A DNA stretch of 64,000 nt from Gemmatimonas aurantiaca (GTDB taxonomy: Bacteria; Gemmatimonadota; Gemmatimonadetes; Gemmatimonadales; Gemmatimonadaceae). The stretch lies in the NCBI RefSeq assembly GCF_037190085.1, contig NZ_JBBCJO010000012.1, forward strand, positions 186,001 through 250,000, read 5' to 3'. The position numbers were made by a program, and so were the translations under genes. Positions 43,209 to 52,972 of the stretch are shown piece by piece; within the stretch, counting starts at the first letter, position 1, and each line of letters opens with the position of its first letter. The notes under the pieces were generated by a model, which did no database searches, was not told the DNA's origin, and saw only the letters and a program-made list of their open reading frames with translations.

Positions 43209-45161
43209 CTACCCGGAAGCCGCCGGGCTTGGCAAGCGTTCCAGAAGACCAATAGCGCCAGCCTGCAGCCGGAACAGGCGTTCATACATGCCACCCGCGG
43301 CCACGAGCGCCCGGTGCGAGCCCCGTTCCACGACCTCACCATGATGCAGCACGAGAATCTCGTCGGCGTCCACGATGGTGCTGAGCCGGTGCGCGATGGC
43401 CACCGTGGTGCGCCCCTGCATGAGGGTGGCGACGGCCTTCCGGATCTCCGCTTCGATGGCGGAATCGACCGCGCTCGTGGCCTCATCGAGAATGAGCAAT
43501 GAGGGATCAGACGCAATAGCGCGTGCGAAGGCGAGCAACTGGCGCTCCCCGACGCTTATGCCGCCGCCACGTTCGCCCAGTTCATGATGCCAGCCACCGG
43601 GCAATCGTTCGATCACGCGGTCGGCGCCGACACGCGCCGCCGCGCGATGCAAAGCGGCATCGTCGAGATGGGATCCGAGCCGCAGATTCGACGCGATATC
43701 GCCGGCAAAAAGAAAGATGTCCTGCTGGACATACCCCATCACCGAGCGGAGCACGTCCACCGGCACGCCGCGGATATCCTCCCCATTGAGGAGAATTCGC
43801 CCTCGCTGCGGTTCGTAGAAACGGAGCAGGAGACTCACGATGGTGGTCTTTCCGGCCCCCGTGTGGCCCACCAGCGCCAGGGACTGGCCGGGCTCCACCG
43901 TGAATCGCACATCCCTGAGCACCCACCGGCGGTCGCCGGCGGCGTGGTCGTCCGCCCCGCCGCCTGCCGAGGCCTGGTGATATTCGCCGGCCTGCTCCCG
44001 CCCATGCACCCGATCTTCGCTGATGCCACCCTCGGTGGGATAGGCGAACCAGACACCGTCGAATGTGATCGTCACCCCGTCGCGTCGGATGCGTGCGACA
44101 CGCGCGGCCAGGTCCGGCGTGGGAGCAAGCCCCGGGGCGGGTGGAGTGTCCAGCAGCGCGAAGATGCGCTCCGACGCAGCCATGGCCGCCTGCAGGATGT
44201 TGTACTTCTCGGAGAGATCCTGCAGCGGCTGGAAGAACCGTCGCACGAGTTGCAGAAAGGCCGCGACGGTGCCCACCGTCAGCGCCTCCCGCTCCACCAG
44301 AACCCCCGACGTGACCAGCAGACTGGCCAGCGCCAGCGTGGTCAGGAACTCGATGGCCGGGAAATACAGCGCGTACCAAGTGATGGAAGTGAGCTGCGCG
44401 TCGAGATGCCCACGATTGAGCGTATCGAAACGCGCGATCTCGTCGGCTTCGCGTCCGAACAGCTGCACGATGCGAATGCCCGAGAGGCGTTCGCCCAGAT
44501 AGGCATTGAGCTGCGCGACCCGCGTGCGGATGACGCGGTAGCTCGAGCGCACCCGCTGCTGGAACAGCCGAGACACGAGCAGCACCAGCGGAATGACGGC
44601 AAATGCCGCCAGCGCCAGCTTCCAGTCGATGAACAGCATCACCACGCCGATGACGCCGAGCGTGAACAGATCGCCCACGCCGGCCACCACGCCGGCGGTG
44701 AACAGTTCGTTCAGCGCTTCCACATCGCTCGTGACCCGCGTGACGAGGCGTCCCACCGGCGTGCGATCGTAATAACTGATGGGCAGCTGCTGCAGGCGCG
44801 TGAAGAGTTCCTGACGCAGATCACGCATCACCCGCTGCCCGATGAGCGCCGTCAGCACGGTCTCGCCATACGAGGACGCGAACTGCACCACCAGCAAGCC
44901 GGCAAAGGCCAGCGCCGCCCGCAGCACCAGCGTCGTGTCCCGCGCGGGCAGTGCCCCGTCGATCACCCAGCGTGTGAGCATGGGGCCGGCGAGTTGCATC
45001 CCCGCCGTGATGGCCATGCACCCCAGCGCCGCCACCATGAGCGCACGGTAGGGACGCACGTAGGTGAGCAGACGGCGCACGAGTCGTGCGTCGTACGCCG
45101 GGGTGGTGCTGTCGTCGTCGACGTGAGCGCCGGCAGGCGCCCCTCGGGTTCCTGGTGGCAT
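43209..45161 (-). CDS. ABC exporter, fused permease and ATPase (MsbA/MdlB type)
   Basis: This 650-residue half-transporter has six membrane helices (about 40-340) and a C-terminal ATPase. Motifs are Walker A GHTGAGKTTIVSLLLRF, the signature ISVGERQLLAFARAIA (SVGER in place of SGGQ), Walker B LLILDEATSAVD and the switch AHRLSTI. It should form a dimer exporting lipids, drugs or peptides. Between the first ATPase strand and Walker A there is an unusual insertion of about 35 charged residues (EDRVHGREQAGEYHQ onward). I use ATG 45161; a TTG 12 bases upstream is possible. It is divergent from uvrA. Confidence 0.9.
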   Translation of the reverse strand: MPPGTRGAPAGAHVDDDSTTPAYDARLVRRLLTYVRPYRALMVAALGCMAITAGMQLAGPMLTRWVIDGALPARDTTLVLRAALAFAGLLVVQFASSYGETVLTALIGQRVMRDLRQELFTRLQQLPISYYDRTPVGRLVTRVTSDVEALNELFTAGVVAGVGDLFTLGVIGVVMLFIDWKLALAAFAVIPLVLLVSRLFQQRVRSSYRVIRTRVAQLNAYLGERLSGIRIVQLFGREADEIARFDTLNRGHLDAQLTSITWYALYFPAIEFLTTLALASLLVTSGVLVEREALTVGTVAAFLQLVRRFFQPLQDLSEKYNILQAAMAASERIFALLDTPPAPGLAPTPDLAARVARIRRDGVTITFDGVWFAYPTEGGISEDRVHGREQAGEYHQASAGGGADDHAAGDRRWVLRDVRFTVEPGQSLALVGHTGAGKTTIVSLLLRFYEPQRGRILLNGEDIRGVPVDVLRSVMGYVQQDIFLFAGDIASNLRLGSHLDDAALHRAAARVGADRVIERLPGGWHHELGERGGGISVGERQLLAFARAIASDPSLLILDEATSAVDSAIEAEIRKAVATLMQGRTTVAIAHRLSTIVDADEILVLHHGEVVERGSHRALVAAGGMYERLFRLQAGAIGLLERLPSPAASG

Positions 45162-45191
45162 GCGACCCGACAATCTAGTTGTCGACGCGGA

Positions 45192-45202
45192 TAGTTTTCA
45201 GG
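45192..45202 (+). promoter_or_regulatory. TANNTTTCNGG motif directly before uvrA
   Basis: TAGTTTTCAGG ends 2 bases before the ATG at 45205. The TAGTTT hexamer ends 7 bases before it, the spacing expected for a leaderless transcript. This also favours 45205 over the upstream start at 45160. No LexA box was recognised. Confidence 0.45.
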
Positions 45203-45204
45203 GA

Positions 45205-48129
45205 ATGAAGGACTCGATCCGCATCCTCGGTGCCCGCCAGCACAACCTCAAAGGCTTCGACCTCACCCTTCCCCGTCGCGCGATCACCGTGGTGACCGGG
45301 GTATCCGGGTCGGGGAAATCGTCGCTCGCGTTCGACACGCTGTATGCCGAAGGACAGCGCCGCTATGTGGAATCGCTGTCGGCCTATGCGCGCCAGTTCC
45401 TCGAGCGCATGGAGAAGCCGGCCGTGGATGCCATCGAGGGGATCTCGCCGGCCGTGGCGATCGAGCAGAAGAATCCCACGCGCACCTCGCGCTCCACCGT
45501 CGGCACGGCCACCGAGATCTACGACTATCTGCGCCTGCTCTGGGCCCGTGTGGGACACACCTATTGCCCGAAGTGCGGCCGCGAACTGCGACCCGATACG
45601 GTGCAGTCGGTGACCGATACGGTGCTCGAATTGCCGGAGGGCACCCGGTTTCTCGTGGCCTGCCCCCTGGTACGATCGAGCAAGGTGTCACACGCCGTGA
45701 TCGTCGAGAATTTGCGCGCACGGGGATTCGTGCGCGTGGCCGTGCCGTCGCCGCTCGGTCTGGAGATCTTGCATCTCGACGATGTGACGGAGGCCACACT
45801 GGATCTGTCCACGCGCGAAGGGGTGTCCATCGTGGTGGACCGGCTGCGGGTGGAACCCTCGGCGCGCGGTCGTATCGCCGATGCGGTGCAGACGGCCTTC
45901 ACCGAGGGTGACGGGGATGTCCGCATTCTCTTCACCGAGCCGCTGGTGCCACCGGCCAGCGTCGCCGCGCGTCTGGGCGAGGTGTCCGGCGCGACACGCG
46001 CGGGAACCGGAGCCGGTGTTTGGCAACTGGCATTCACCGAACGATTCGAGTGTCCCAACGACGGCACGCGCGCGCCCACGCCCACGCCGCAGCTCTTCTC
46101 GTTCAACAATCCGCGCGGCGCCTGCCCAACCTGCAACGGATTCGGCGCCACGCTGGACTACGATCTCGGCCTCATCGTCCCCAACTCCGAGCGATCGGTA
46201 CGCGATGGCGCCATCGATCCGTGGACCGCGCCGCGCTACGAAAAACAGCGACGGTTGGTGGTGGAGTTCGCCCGGACGCTGGGTGTGTCCCCCGATGCGC
46301 CCTGGAATACGCTGCCCGCCGACGTGCGGGAGAAGTTCCTGCACGCCCGCACGCGCACCTATACGGGCATCTATCCGTTTCTCGAAGCGCTCGAAGAGAA
46401 GAAGTACAAGCAGTACATCCGCATCTTTCTGCGCAAATATCAGAGCGCCCGCCCCTGCGCGTCCTGCGGCGGCGCCAAACTGCAGCCCGAGGCGCTGCAG
46501 GTGCGTGTGGACGGCCGGACCATCGCGGAGGTGTCGCAGTGGCCCGTGCGCGACCTGCGCACCTGGCTGGACGATCTGTCGCTCACCGGCAGTGAGGCCC
46601 TCATCGCCGATGCCGTGTTGCGCGAAGCACGTTCCCGCACGCGGTTCCTCGCCGATGTCGGACTCACCTATCTGACGCTCGACCGGGCCACGCGCACGCT
46701 CTCGGGCGGTGAGGCGCAGCGCATCACCCTGTCCAATGCCCTGGGCGCGGCGCTCGTGGATGCCACGTATGTCCTGGACGAACCCAGCATCGGCCTGCAC
46801 CCGCGCGATCTCGATCGTCTGCTGTCGCTGTTGCGCCGTCTGCGCGACCTCGGCAACACGGTCGTGATGGTGGAGCACGATCTCGACGCCATGCGCATTG
46901 CCGACTACATGGTGGAGATGGGCCCGGCCGCCGGCGAACATGGCGGTCAGGTGGTGTTTGCGGGTCCCATGCGCGATGTGGAGCAGAGCCCACTCACCGG
47001 TCAGTACCTCACCGGCGCGCGCACCATCGAGGTACCGGCCCGGCGTCGGCCGGTGGGGCCACGATGGCTCGAACTGCGCGGCGCCACGGCGCACAACGTG
47101 CACGGCGTGGACGTACGCATTCCGCTGGGTGCGATGACGGTGGTCACCGGCGTCTCAGGGTCGGGCAAGAGCACGCTGGTGCACGATGTGCTCTTTCATG
47201 CGCTCGAAGCGCGCCTGCATGGAGAACACTCCGCGAAGGAGCATCTCGGAGAAACCGTGGGCAGCTTCACCGCCCTCACCGGCTTCGAGCATCTCGATGA
47301 TGTGGTGCTCGTGGACCAGAGTCCCATCGGCCGGTCGCCGCGCTCCAATCCGGTCACGTATGTGAAAGCCTTCGACGAAATCCGGCGCCTGTTCGCCGAG
47401 TCGCCGGTGTCGAAAACCAAGGGTTTCACCGCCGGCCATTTTTCGTTCAACGTGGCCGGCGGGCGGTGCGAGCATTGTGAAGGCGCGGGCGCCATCGAAG
47501 TGGAGATGGTGTTCATGGCCGATGTGTTCGTGCCCTGCGATGCATGCGGCGGCAAACGTTTCAAGCCCGAGGTGCTCGAAGTGCGGGTGCGCGGCAAGAA
47601 CATCGCCGACGTCCTCGAACTCACGGTGGATGAAGCCATCCGGTTCTTCCCGCGGGAGGACAAACTCGCGCAGGCGCTCTGGCACGTGCAGCAGGTGGGA
47701 CTGGGCTATCTGCGTCTGGGTCAGCCCGCCACGACCCTGTCCGGCGGTGAAGCGCAGCGCCTCAAGATCGCCCGTGAACTCGCGCTGACCGCGCGTGGTG
47801 AAGCGCGAAAGCTGTACGTGATGGACGAACCCACCACGGGGCTGCACCTGGAGGACATCCGCAAACTCGCGCAGGTATTCGAGCGACTGTTGTCGCAGGG
47901 ACATACGCTGCTGCTGATCGAACATCACCTGGATGTGATCAAGCTGGCCGACTGGATCGTGGACATGGGCCCCGACGGCGGCGACGGCGGCGGCCGGGTG
48001 GTGGCCATGGGCCGGCCGGAGGAGATCGTGACCGTGGCGGCCTCGCACACTGGGAGGTGGTTGAGGACGGTGTTGCCCGAGGGTTCCGGTGTCGCTCCCG
48101 GCACGGCCGCTGGTGCCGCCGCCCGCTAG
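45205..48129 (+). CDS. uvrA: Excinuclease ABC subunit A
   Basis: UvrA is the damage-recognition ATPase of nucleotide excision repair. The 974-residue protein has two ABC modules: first Walker A GVSGSGKSSLAFDTLYAEGQ and signature LSGGEAQRITLSNALG, second Walker A GVSGSGKSTLVHDVLF and signature LSGGEAQRLKIARELA. The insertion zinc finger after QSPIGRSPRSNPVTY (RCEHCEGAG ... PCDACGGKRF) is complete. The first zinc finger is not: ECPNDGTRAPTPTPQLF then GACPTCNGFG has Asp in place of the second cysteine. The start at ATG 45205 (MKDSIRILGARQHNLKGF) matches UvrA N-termini. mfd, which recruits UvrA, is also in the window. Confidence 0.95.
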   Translation: MKDSIRILGARQHNLKGFDLTLPRRAITVVTGVSGSGKSSLAFDTLYAEGQRRYVESLSAYARQFLERMEKPAVDAIEGISPAVAIEQKNPTRTSRSTVGTATEIYDYLRLLWARVGHTYCPKCGRELRPDTVQSVTDTVLELPEGTRFLVACPLVRSSKVSHAVIVENLRARGFVRVAVPSPLGLEILHLDDVTEATLDLSTREGVSIVVDRLRVEPSARGRIADAVQTAFTEGDGDVRILFTEPLVPPASVAARLGEVSGATRAGTGAGVWQLAFTERFECPNDGTRAPTPTPQLFSFNNPRGACPTCNGFGATLDYDLGLIVPNSERSVRDGAIDPWTAPRYEKQRRLVVEFARTLGVSPDAPWNTLPADVREKFLHARTRTYTGIYPFLEALEEKKYKQYIRIFLRKYQSARPCASCGGAKLQPEALQVRVDGRTIAEVSQWPVRDLRTWLDDLSLTGSEALIADAVLREARSRTRFLADVGLTYLTLDRATRTLSGGEAQRITLSNALGAALVDATYVLDEPSIGLHPRDLDRLLSLLRRLRDLGNTVVMVEHDLDAMRIADYMVEMGPAAGEHGGQVVFAGPMRDVEQSPLTGQYLTGARTIEVPARRRPVGPRWLELRGATAHNVHGVDVRIPLGAMTVVTGVSGSGKSTLVHDVLFHALEARLHGEHSAKEHLGETVGSFTALTGFEHLDDVVLVDQSPIGRSPRSNPVTYVKAFDEIRRLFAESPVSKTKGFTAGHFSFNVAGGRCEHCEGAGAIEVEMVFMADVFVPCDACGGKRFKPEVLEVRVRGKNIADVLELTVDEAIRFFPREDKLAQALWHVQQVGLGYLRLGQPATTLSGGEAQRLKIARELALTARGEARKLYVMDEPTTGLHLEDIRKLAQVFERLLSQGHTLLLIEHHLDVIKLADWIVDMGPDGGDGGGRVVAMGRPEEIVTVAASHTGRWLRTVLPEGSGVAPGTAAGAAAR

Positions 48130-48158
48130 ACGGGGCAATTCCTCTACCGGCCGGGCGC

Positions 48159-48187
48159 TTGACGGAGACGATGGCAGGGGCGATTAT
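48159..48187 (+). promoter_or_regulatory. Promoter of the tRNA gene
   Basis: TTGACG (48159-48164), a 17-base spacer and GATTAT (48182-48187) lie 43 bases before the tRNA, as expected for a sigma-70-type promoter. Confidence 0.55.
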
Positions 48188-48230
48188 TGGAGGCTCTGGC
48201 GCGTTCCTCGCGGGACTGCGGAGGTGTCAT

Positions 48231-48303
48231 TCCCGGGTAGCTCAGGTGGTAGAGCAGGTGACTGTTAATCACCCTGTCGGGGGTTCGAGTCCCTCCCCGG
48301 GAG
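48231..48303 (+). tRNA. tRNA-Asn (anticodon GTT)
   Basis: All four arms fold. The acceptor stem is TCCCGGG/CCCGGGA with discriminator G. The D arm is GCTC/GAGC. The anticodon stem is GGTGA/TCACC with loop CTGTTAA, giving GUU for asparagine. The T arm is GGGGG-TTCGAGT-CCCTC with one G-T pair. The length is 73 bases; the CCA end is not encoded. It has its own promoter and terminator. Confidence 0.96.
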
Positions 48304-48325
48304 CTGTTGAAATACCAGGAGTTAC

Positions 48326-48361
48326 AAAAGCAGGCGCCCGGAAAACCGGACGCCTGCTTTT
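48326..48361 (+). terminator. Strong terminator after tRNA-Asn
   Basis: AAAAGCAGGCG and CGCCTGCTTTT pair perfectly, with one mismatch and then CCGG/CCGG around an AAAA loop. It ends in TTTT and begins in AAAA, so it may also stop transcripts from the convergent mbnH side. Confidence 0.9.
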
Positions 48362-48458
48362 GTTTGCGGACGGATTGAAGAACCGCGGATGGGTACGACC
48401 ACTCTGGAGGCCTCCGAAGGAGACTCCGTCGTGGAAGATCCAGTGAATGGTCTCTGCC

Positions 48459-49658
48459 TCAGGGGGCGGGATTGCGTCCGTTCGGCCACGGATTGCTGAA
48501 GCGCCGATCGGTCAGGAACGTGGAATCGGTCAACGTTCGGAGAAACTCCACCAGATCGAGACGTTCCTGTGCCGTCGCCTCGAATCCGGTGATGAAGCCG
48601 TTGCGGTAGGGGCTCAGATGACCATCACCGGCATTGGGGCCGGTCGTGATGAGTCGTCCCCCCCGGGCGTAATGATCGACCACCTCTTCGAGCGTGGCGA
48701 TGCTGCCGTCGTGCATGTAGGGAGCGGACACGGCGACATTGCGAAGACTGGGGGCCTTGAATGCCCCCATGTCTTCCGGACGTCCGGTGAATTCATGAAT
48801 GCCGACGTTGTTGGCGGGATATGCACCCGTCCCGCCGAGATTGTACAACCCGTTGTTGAAGAACTCCTGCTCCCGGAACGTCTTGCCGACGTAGCTCACC
48901 GAGCCGGTGAATATCGGTGCCGCGTGACAGTGAAAGCACTCCGCCTTCTCGCTGAAGAACAATGCCTCGCCACGCTTGGCCGATTCGCTGATGGCGGTAC
49001 GCTCGTTGCGGAATTTGTAGCGATCGTACGGTGAGTTCCCGGAAACTAGCGCACGCTCGAAGGACGCGAGCGCCTTGGTGATCGTCGCCACGGACACGGG
49101 TTCCGCCTCGCCGGGGAAACCAGCGGCAAACAGCCTCAGATACGTGGTGTCGACCCGGACACGACGCAACAATTCGGCTTCGCGCCCCGACAAGCCAAGC
49201 TCGACGGGGTGTTCACCGAACATCGGGATCAGTGCCTGCTTCTCGAGTTCGATGATATTCGGGTTCGCCCAGTTGAGCACCGACGCGTAGCCGACATTGG
49301 ACAGAGCCATGCTGTTGCGCGGGTGGGCCTCGCCGGTGCTGCCGATGCCCACCAGACGACCGTCGGAGAATGCGCGTGCCTGCTCGTGACAGCTCGCGCA
49401 GCTCATGCTGCCGTTGCCGGACAGACGCGTGTCATAGAACAGGTGACGACCCAACTCCACCTTTTCGACGGACATGGGATTGTCCGCCGGCACCTCCGGT
49501 GTGGGAAAGCCCGGCGGCAGATTCCATACGTAGTTTCCCGACGCTGTCGCGCCACGGGGGCCGAACATCTCGTCGCCCCCGCATGACGCGATGCCTGTCA
49601 GGCAGGCCACCGCCATGAGGAGTCGGTGCAGAGACGCCGGTCTGGCGGTGTGTGACAT
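48459..49658 (-). CDS. mbnH: Diheme cytochrome c peroxidase-like enzyme MbnH
   Basis: This 399-residue lipoprotein (lipobox near TGIASC) belongs to the diheme peroxidase/MauG superfamily, MbnH branch. Two heme-c motifs are visible: SCASCHEQA and CFHCHAAPI. PLGRHLFYDTRLS-like context appears as VELGRHLFYDTRLSGNGSM, and APYMHDGSIATLEEVV is the conserved C-terminal segment. In the characterised family, MbnH oxidises a tryptophan of its partner MbnP to kynurenine, which completes a copper site. Its ATG overlaps the mbnP TGA by one base, so the pair is translationally linked. It acts in the periplasm or at the outer membrane. Confidence 0.9.
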   Translation of the reverse strand: MSHTARPASLHRLLMAVACLTGIASCGGDEMFGPRGATASGNYVWNLPPGFPTPEVPADNPMSVEKVELGRHLFYDTRLSGNGSMSCASCHEQARAFSDGRLVGIGSTGEAHPRNSMALSNVGYASVLNWANPNIIELEKQALIPMFGEHPVELGLSGREAELLRRVRVDTTYLRLFAAGFPGEAEPVSVATITKALASFERALVSGNSPYDRYKFRNERTAISESAKRGEALFFSEKAECFHCHAAPIFTGSVSYVGKTFREQEFFNNGLYNLGGTGAYPANNVGIHEFTGRPEDMGAFKAPSLRNVAVSAPYMHDGSIATLEEVVDHYARGGRLITTGPNAGDGHLSPYRNGFITGFEATAQERLDLVEFLRTLTDSTFLTDRRFSNPWPNGRNPAP

Positions 49659-50545
49659 CACGGCGTTCCGACGCGGAAGAAGGCCGACGTGGTGGGCGCG
49701 GCGCCACCGTTGAACGCAAGGCCAACGGCATTGAACAGCGTCGCGCACTCCGGATCGGTGGTGCCACTCATGCAACCGGGCATGCCACCGAGATCGACAT
49801 CGAGATTCGTCGTCGCGGTGAGTTCCTTGAGGTCGGCCACGATCACATTGGTGGCGGGATTGAATCCCGGGAGCGTGATGGTGCCCCGATTCGGCTGCGC
49901 GCATGATGTGGGGACGGTCGTTGCGTTGGTGCTCGGCGTGCACCCCGTGCTGCCCAGGTGCATGAACCAACCGCCCGGCTTGCCGGTGGTGTTCATGTCG
50001 ACACGAAGTGCCATGTATCCCGCGTTCCACGACCAGAACATGCGCGACGAGGCCAGCGGCCCCGTCGCGGTGGACTGGTCGCTGTGGTTCTTGGCGAACG
50101 GCAATCCGAGCACGAACCGCACACCCGTGTACGTACCGGCGGGAACGGTTCCGACAACCTGAGTATTCACGTCGGCCGAGGCGCTCGGACATGCGGTGCC
50201 GGTGCCACCCGCCGTGAAATCGAGAAGGGCTACGTTGTCCACTTGCCACTTGTTGTCGACGGTGAGTGTCACAGGCGTCTCGGTTCCATCGGCCTTCAGT
50301 AGCCGCACATCGTGCACGTACATCATGAATTCCGTGGGCGTCGCGACGGACGAGGAGGTGCCCATTCCGGTGAAATTCTGTCCGCAGACGAAGGTGGCCG
50401 TCCCAACACGTGCCGCGAAGCGGATATTCACCGGCTGTGGGCCATTGTTGGCCGTGGGGCCATCGGTGGACGAGCACGCAGCACCAAGAGCGGCCAGCGC
50501 GGCGGGTACAAACGAACGCACGGAGCGAGCGAGTAGTGAGGTCAT
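49658..50545 (-). CDS. mbnP: Copper-binding protein MbnP (metallo-mystery pair, four-Cys)
   Basis: This 295-residue lipoprotein (lipobox LGAACSS at about residue 23) matches the MbnP family. Visible hallmarks are VNIRFAARVG near the start, YVHDVRLLKADG, the tryptophan-rich RMFWSWNAGYMALRVDM, GGWFMHLGSTGC, and the Cys-rich C-terminal part GMPGCMSGTTDPECATLF. In the family, one tryptophan is converted to kynurenine by MbnH and contributes to copper binding. It lies 26 bases after the TonB receptor and overlaps mbnH. There are no methanobactin biosynthesis genes, so this is one of the stand-alone MbnP/MbnH pairs. Confidence 0.9.
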   Translation of the reverse strand: MTSLLARSVRSFVPAALAALGAACSSTDGPTANNGPQPVNIRFAARVGTATFVCGQNFTGMGTSSSVATPTEFMMYVHDVRLLKADGTETPVTLTVDNKWQVDNVALLDFTAGGTGTACPSASADVNTQVVGTVPAGTYTGVRFVLGLPFAKNHSDQSTATGPLASSRMFWSWNAGYMALRVDMNTTGKPGGWFMHLGSTGCTPSTNATTVPTSCAQPNRGTITLPGFNPATNVIVADLKELTATTNLDVDLGGMPGCMSGTTDPECATLFNAVGLAFNGGAAPTTSAFFRVGTP

Positions 50546-50571
50546 GATGAGATGGAGTTGGTTGGCGTGAA

Positions 50572-52764
50572 CTACTGCGGAAAGCGGAGCGATGCGCGGA
50601 GCACACGCGGCACTCCGGGAGTGATGAACTGCGACGCGCGATTCTCGACATAGCGGAGATCGAAGACGTTCTGCGCGTCGAGATCCAGGGAAGCGCCCAG
50701 TGCGCGCAGAGGCACACTGGCCCCGAGATCGAAGACACTGGCCACGCGTGTGGTCACGCCGGGCTCGCCGATCGGGGTGAAGGGTCCGAGAATGCGATAG
50801 GACACACGCACACTGCGAAGCAGCGGCGTGGCGATCTCCAGATCCGCACCCACACGCGCCGTGTACCGCGCGACACCCGGCACGGGATCACCGGGGAAAA
50901 TGGGCACGTTGTGATCATGCCCCGCGTTGGGATCGCTGGCCCGTGATGTATCGGAGGGAGCCGCCCCCAGGAAACGCGCGTCGTTCAGGGTGATGGCGCC
51001 ATCGATCGCCAAAGTGGACAACCTCCCATGCTGCACCAGCGTGGCGGGAACCTGCCACGCGATGCGTGCATCCAAGCCCTGGCGTCGACTGCGGCCGGCA
51101 CTCGACACACCGAGCGTGACCGGATTGAAAATCCGTTCATTGCGCGTGTCGATGCGGAACAGCGAGACGTGCGCCGAGAGATCATCACGTTCCAGTTCCA
51201 GACCGGATTCGTGCGACCACGCGAGATACGGTGCACGTCCCGGTTCCGCGATTACGCCCGGGGGACTCCGGAATCCGTGACTGGAGGAGGCGAGCACCGA
51301 AAGACCGGCTCCTCCGATCGACCACGGCAGCAGGTAGCGCGCACCCAGTTTGGGACTGACGATACTCGTGGTGGCCGCCCGCCAGCCCGTGTTGGCGAGT
51401 CGATCCTCGGACTCGTGGTGCAGCACATCCAATCGTGCGCCGACATCCAGCGCCAGTCGACCAGCAACCAGTCGACGCCACCGCGCATACGATCCGCTGG
51501 ACCAGAACCGTGCGTCGTAGGAATGCTGCATCGACGAGGCTTGCCGGGCGAGCGTATTTTCGAGCGTGTATGCCGCCCGATCGCCACGGAACGAGGTCCC
51601 CGCCACCAGTTCCCCCAACGGCACCAGCCATACCAGTTGGGCTTGTCCGCCGGCTCCGCGTCGATCGTCATGCTCGCCGCTCTGGCGCGCGACGTTGCCT
51701 TCGCCGGGGATATTGAGGAACATCTGTTGCGTCGAACCTTGCGCCCAGGCGGTGAGCTCGAGCGCCAGCGGACGTGAACGCAAACGGGGCAGCGGCCGCG
51801 AGTACCGGGTGCTGAGAATCACGCGCGAGGAACCGCCACCGTCCGTGGAATCGACAGCGGCGCGCAAATCACGGGTGTTGTAGCGCGCCACGCTCACGAA
51901 CCCCGGGGAATCCCATCCGCTTCGATAGAACTGGGCACCACCTTCGACGCGGCCGGCGCCCACCGCACGCCACCCTCTGATCAGCGCATTGCCAAGCAGA
52001 TATGCGCTGTTCGATTGCCAGCCCTGGTTGCGTCGCAGATCGGTTGCGGCCATCCAGCCCCCACGCACTGCGCGTGCGCCGGTGCGCGTCCAGATGCCGA
52101 TGTCACCAAGGCTGGATGTGGACACTGCACCACTCGTTCCGCTGGCGTCGGCCGCGGTGAACACCTCGACCACGCCAGCGAGCGAGAAATCCCCATACAG
52201 GGGACTCGCCGTGCCGTGGATGACGCGCATGGAGTTCACGGCGCCGGGAAACAGCACATTCCAGTCCGCAAACCCCTCGACATGACCATGCACCGGCGCA
52301 TTGATCGGCACACCGTCCACGACCAGCAGCACGTCGGCGGAATGATCCGAATTGAAGCCCCGGATGACGGCATTCGACGTGAAGCCGGGTCCCTGCCCCT
52401 GCTCGTGCACCTCGAGGCCGGTGGCCCGGCGAACGAGGTCATAGGCATTCGCAGCCGGTGTCGAGAGCAGGACGGCCGTATCGACGTCAATGCGTGCCAC
52501 TGGTGGCGGCGCAGCGCGCGCGCGCTCCGCCGTGACGTTCACCGACTGCAACGTCGTCGAATGACGCACACGCGCGAGCGAATCGACGCGCATGGAGTCC
52601 GCGCGCACGATGGAGTCTGTGCGACTGGGAGGTTGTGGGCGTGCCTGGGCTTCGATCGCCGGTACAGCAATCCCAACGGCGCCGGTGATGGCGACCGGAA
52701 GAATCAGTGAGCGCGCTGCGCGTGCGAAGCGACAGACCACACCGGATACGGCGTGGTGCATCAC
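50572..52764 (-). CDS. TonB-dependent receptor of the MbnP/MbnH locus
   Basis: This 730-residue outer-membrane receptor has a signal peptide ending near AIEAQARP. A plug domain (about 75-190) contains IRGFNSDHSADVLLVVDGVP, NAPVHGHVEGFADWNVLFPG and IHGTASPLYGDFSLAGVVEV. The barrel ends RVLRASLRFPQ. Histidines cluster in the plug apex (APVHGHVEG), which could touch a metal cargo. There is no CarboxypepD_reg domain. It lies between a His-rich exported protein and mbnP in one transcription direction, so copper or a copper complex is the most plausible substrate; this is an inference from context. Confidence 0.88.
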   Translation of the reverse strand: MMHHAVSGVVCRFARAARSLILPVAITGAVGIAVPAIEAQARPQPPSRTDSIVRADSMRVDSLARVRHSTTLQSVNVTAERARAAPPPVARIDVDTAVLLSTPAANAYDLVRRATGLEVHEQGQGPGFTSNAVIRGFNSDHSADVLLVVDGVPINAPVHGHVEGFADWNVLFPGAVNSMRVIHGTASPLYGDFSLAGVVEVFTAADASGTSGAVSTSSLGDIGIWTRTGARAVRGGWMAATDLRRNQGWQSNSAYLLGNALIRGWRAVGAGRVEGGAQFYRSGWDSPGFVSVARYNTRDLRAAVDSTDGGGSSRVILSTRYSRPLPRLRSRPLALELTAWAQGSTQQMFLNIPGEGNVARQSGEHDDRRGAGGQAQLVWLVPLGELVAGTSFRGDRAAYTLENTLARQASSMQHSYDARFWSSGSYARWRRLVAGRLALDVGARLDVLHHESEDRLANTGWRAATTSIVSPKLGARYLLPWSIGGAGLSVLASSSHGFRSPPGVIAEPGRAPYLAWSHESGLELERDDLSAHVSLFRIDTRNERIFNPVTLGVSSAGRSRRQGLDARIAWQVPATLVQHGRLSTLAIDGAITLNDARFLGAAPSDTSRASDPNAGHDHNVPIFPGDPVPGVARYTARVGADLEIATPLLRSVRVSYRILGPFTPIGEPGVTTRVASVFDLGASVPLRALGASLDLDAQNVFDLRYVENRASQFITPGVPRVLRASLRFPQ

Positions 52765-52972
52765 GGGATGTCGGGAGTGAGAATGTGTCAGCGCGACATT
52801 CCACGACAGACGCGCATCAGATGGCGCGATCGTACGTCAGAATGCGGCTGTGGACAGCGCTATCTGTGGGCTGTCATGGGGCCTGTACCAATACGCCACC
52901 GATGCTCGATGACATCGGAGCGCCAAGCGGACTCACGCACGTGAGTCGCCGACGTTCAGTCGCTGCTTGTGG

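Noticed and set aside
48231..48303. tRNA-Asn as an integration site of a mobile element
   Set aside because: No integrase, no flanking duplication of the tRNA 3' end and no foreign-looking genes were found on either side.
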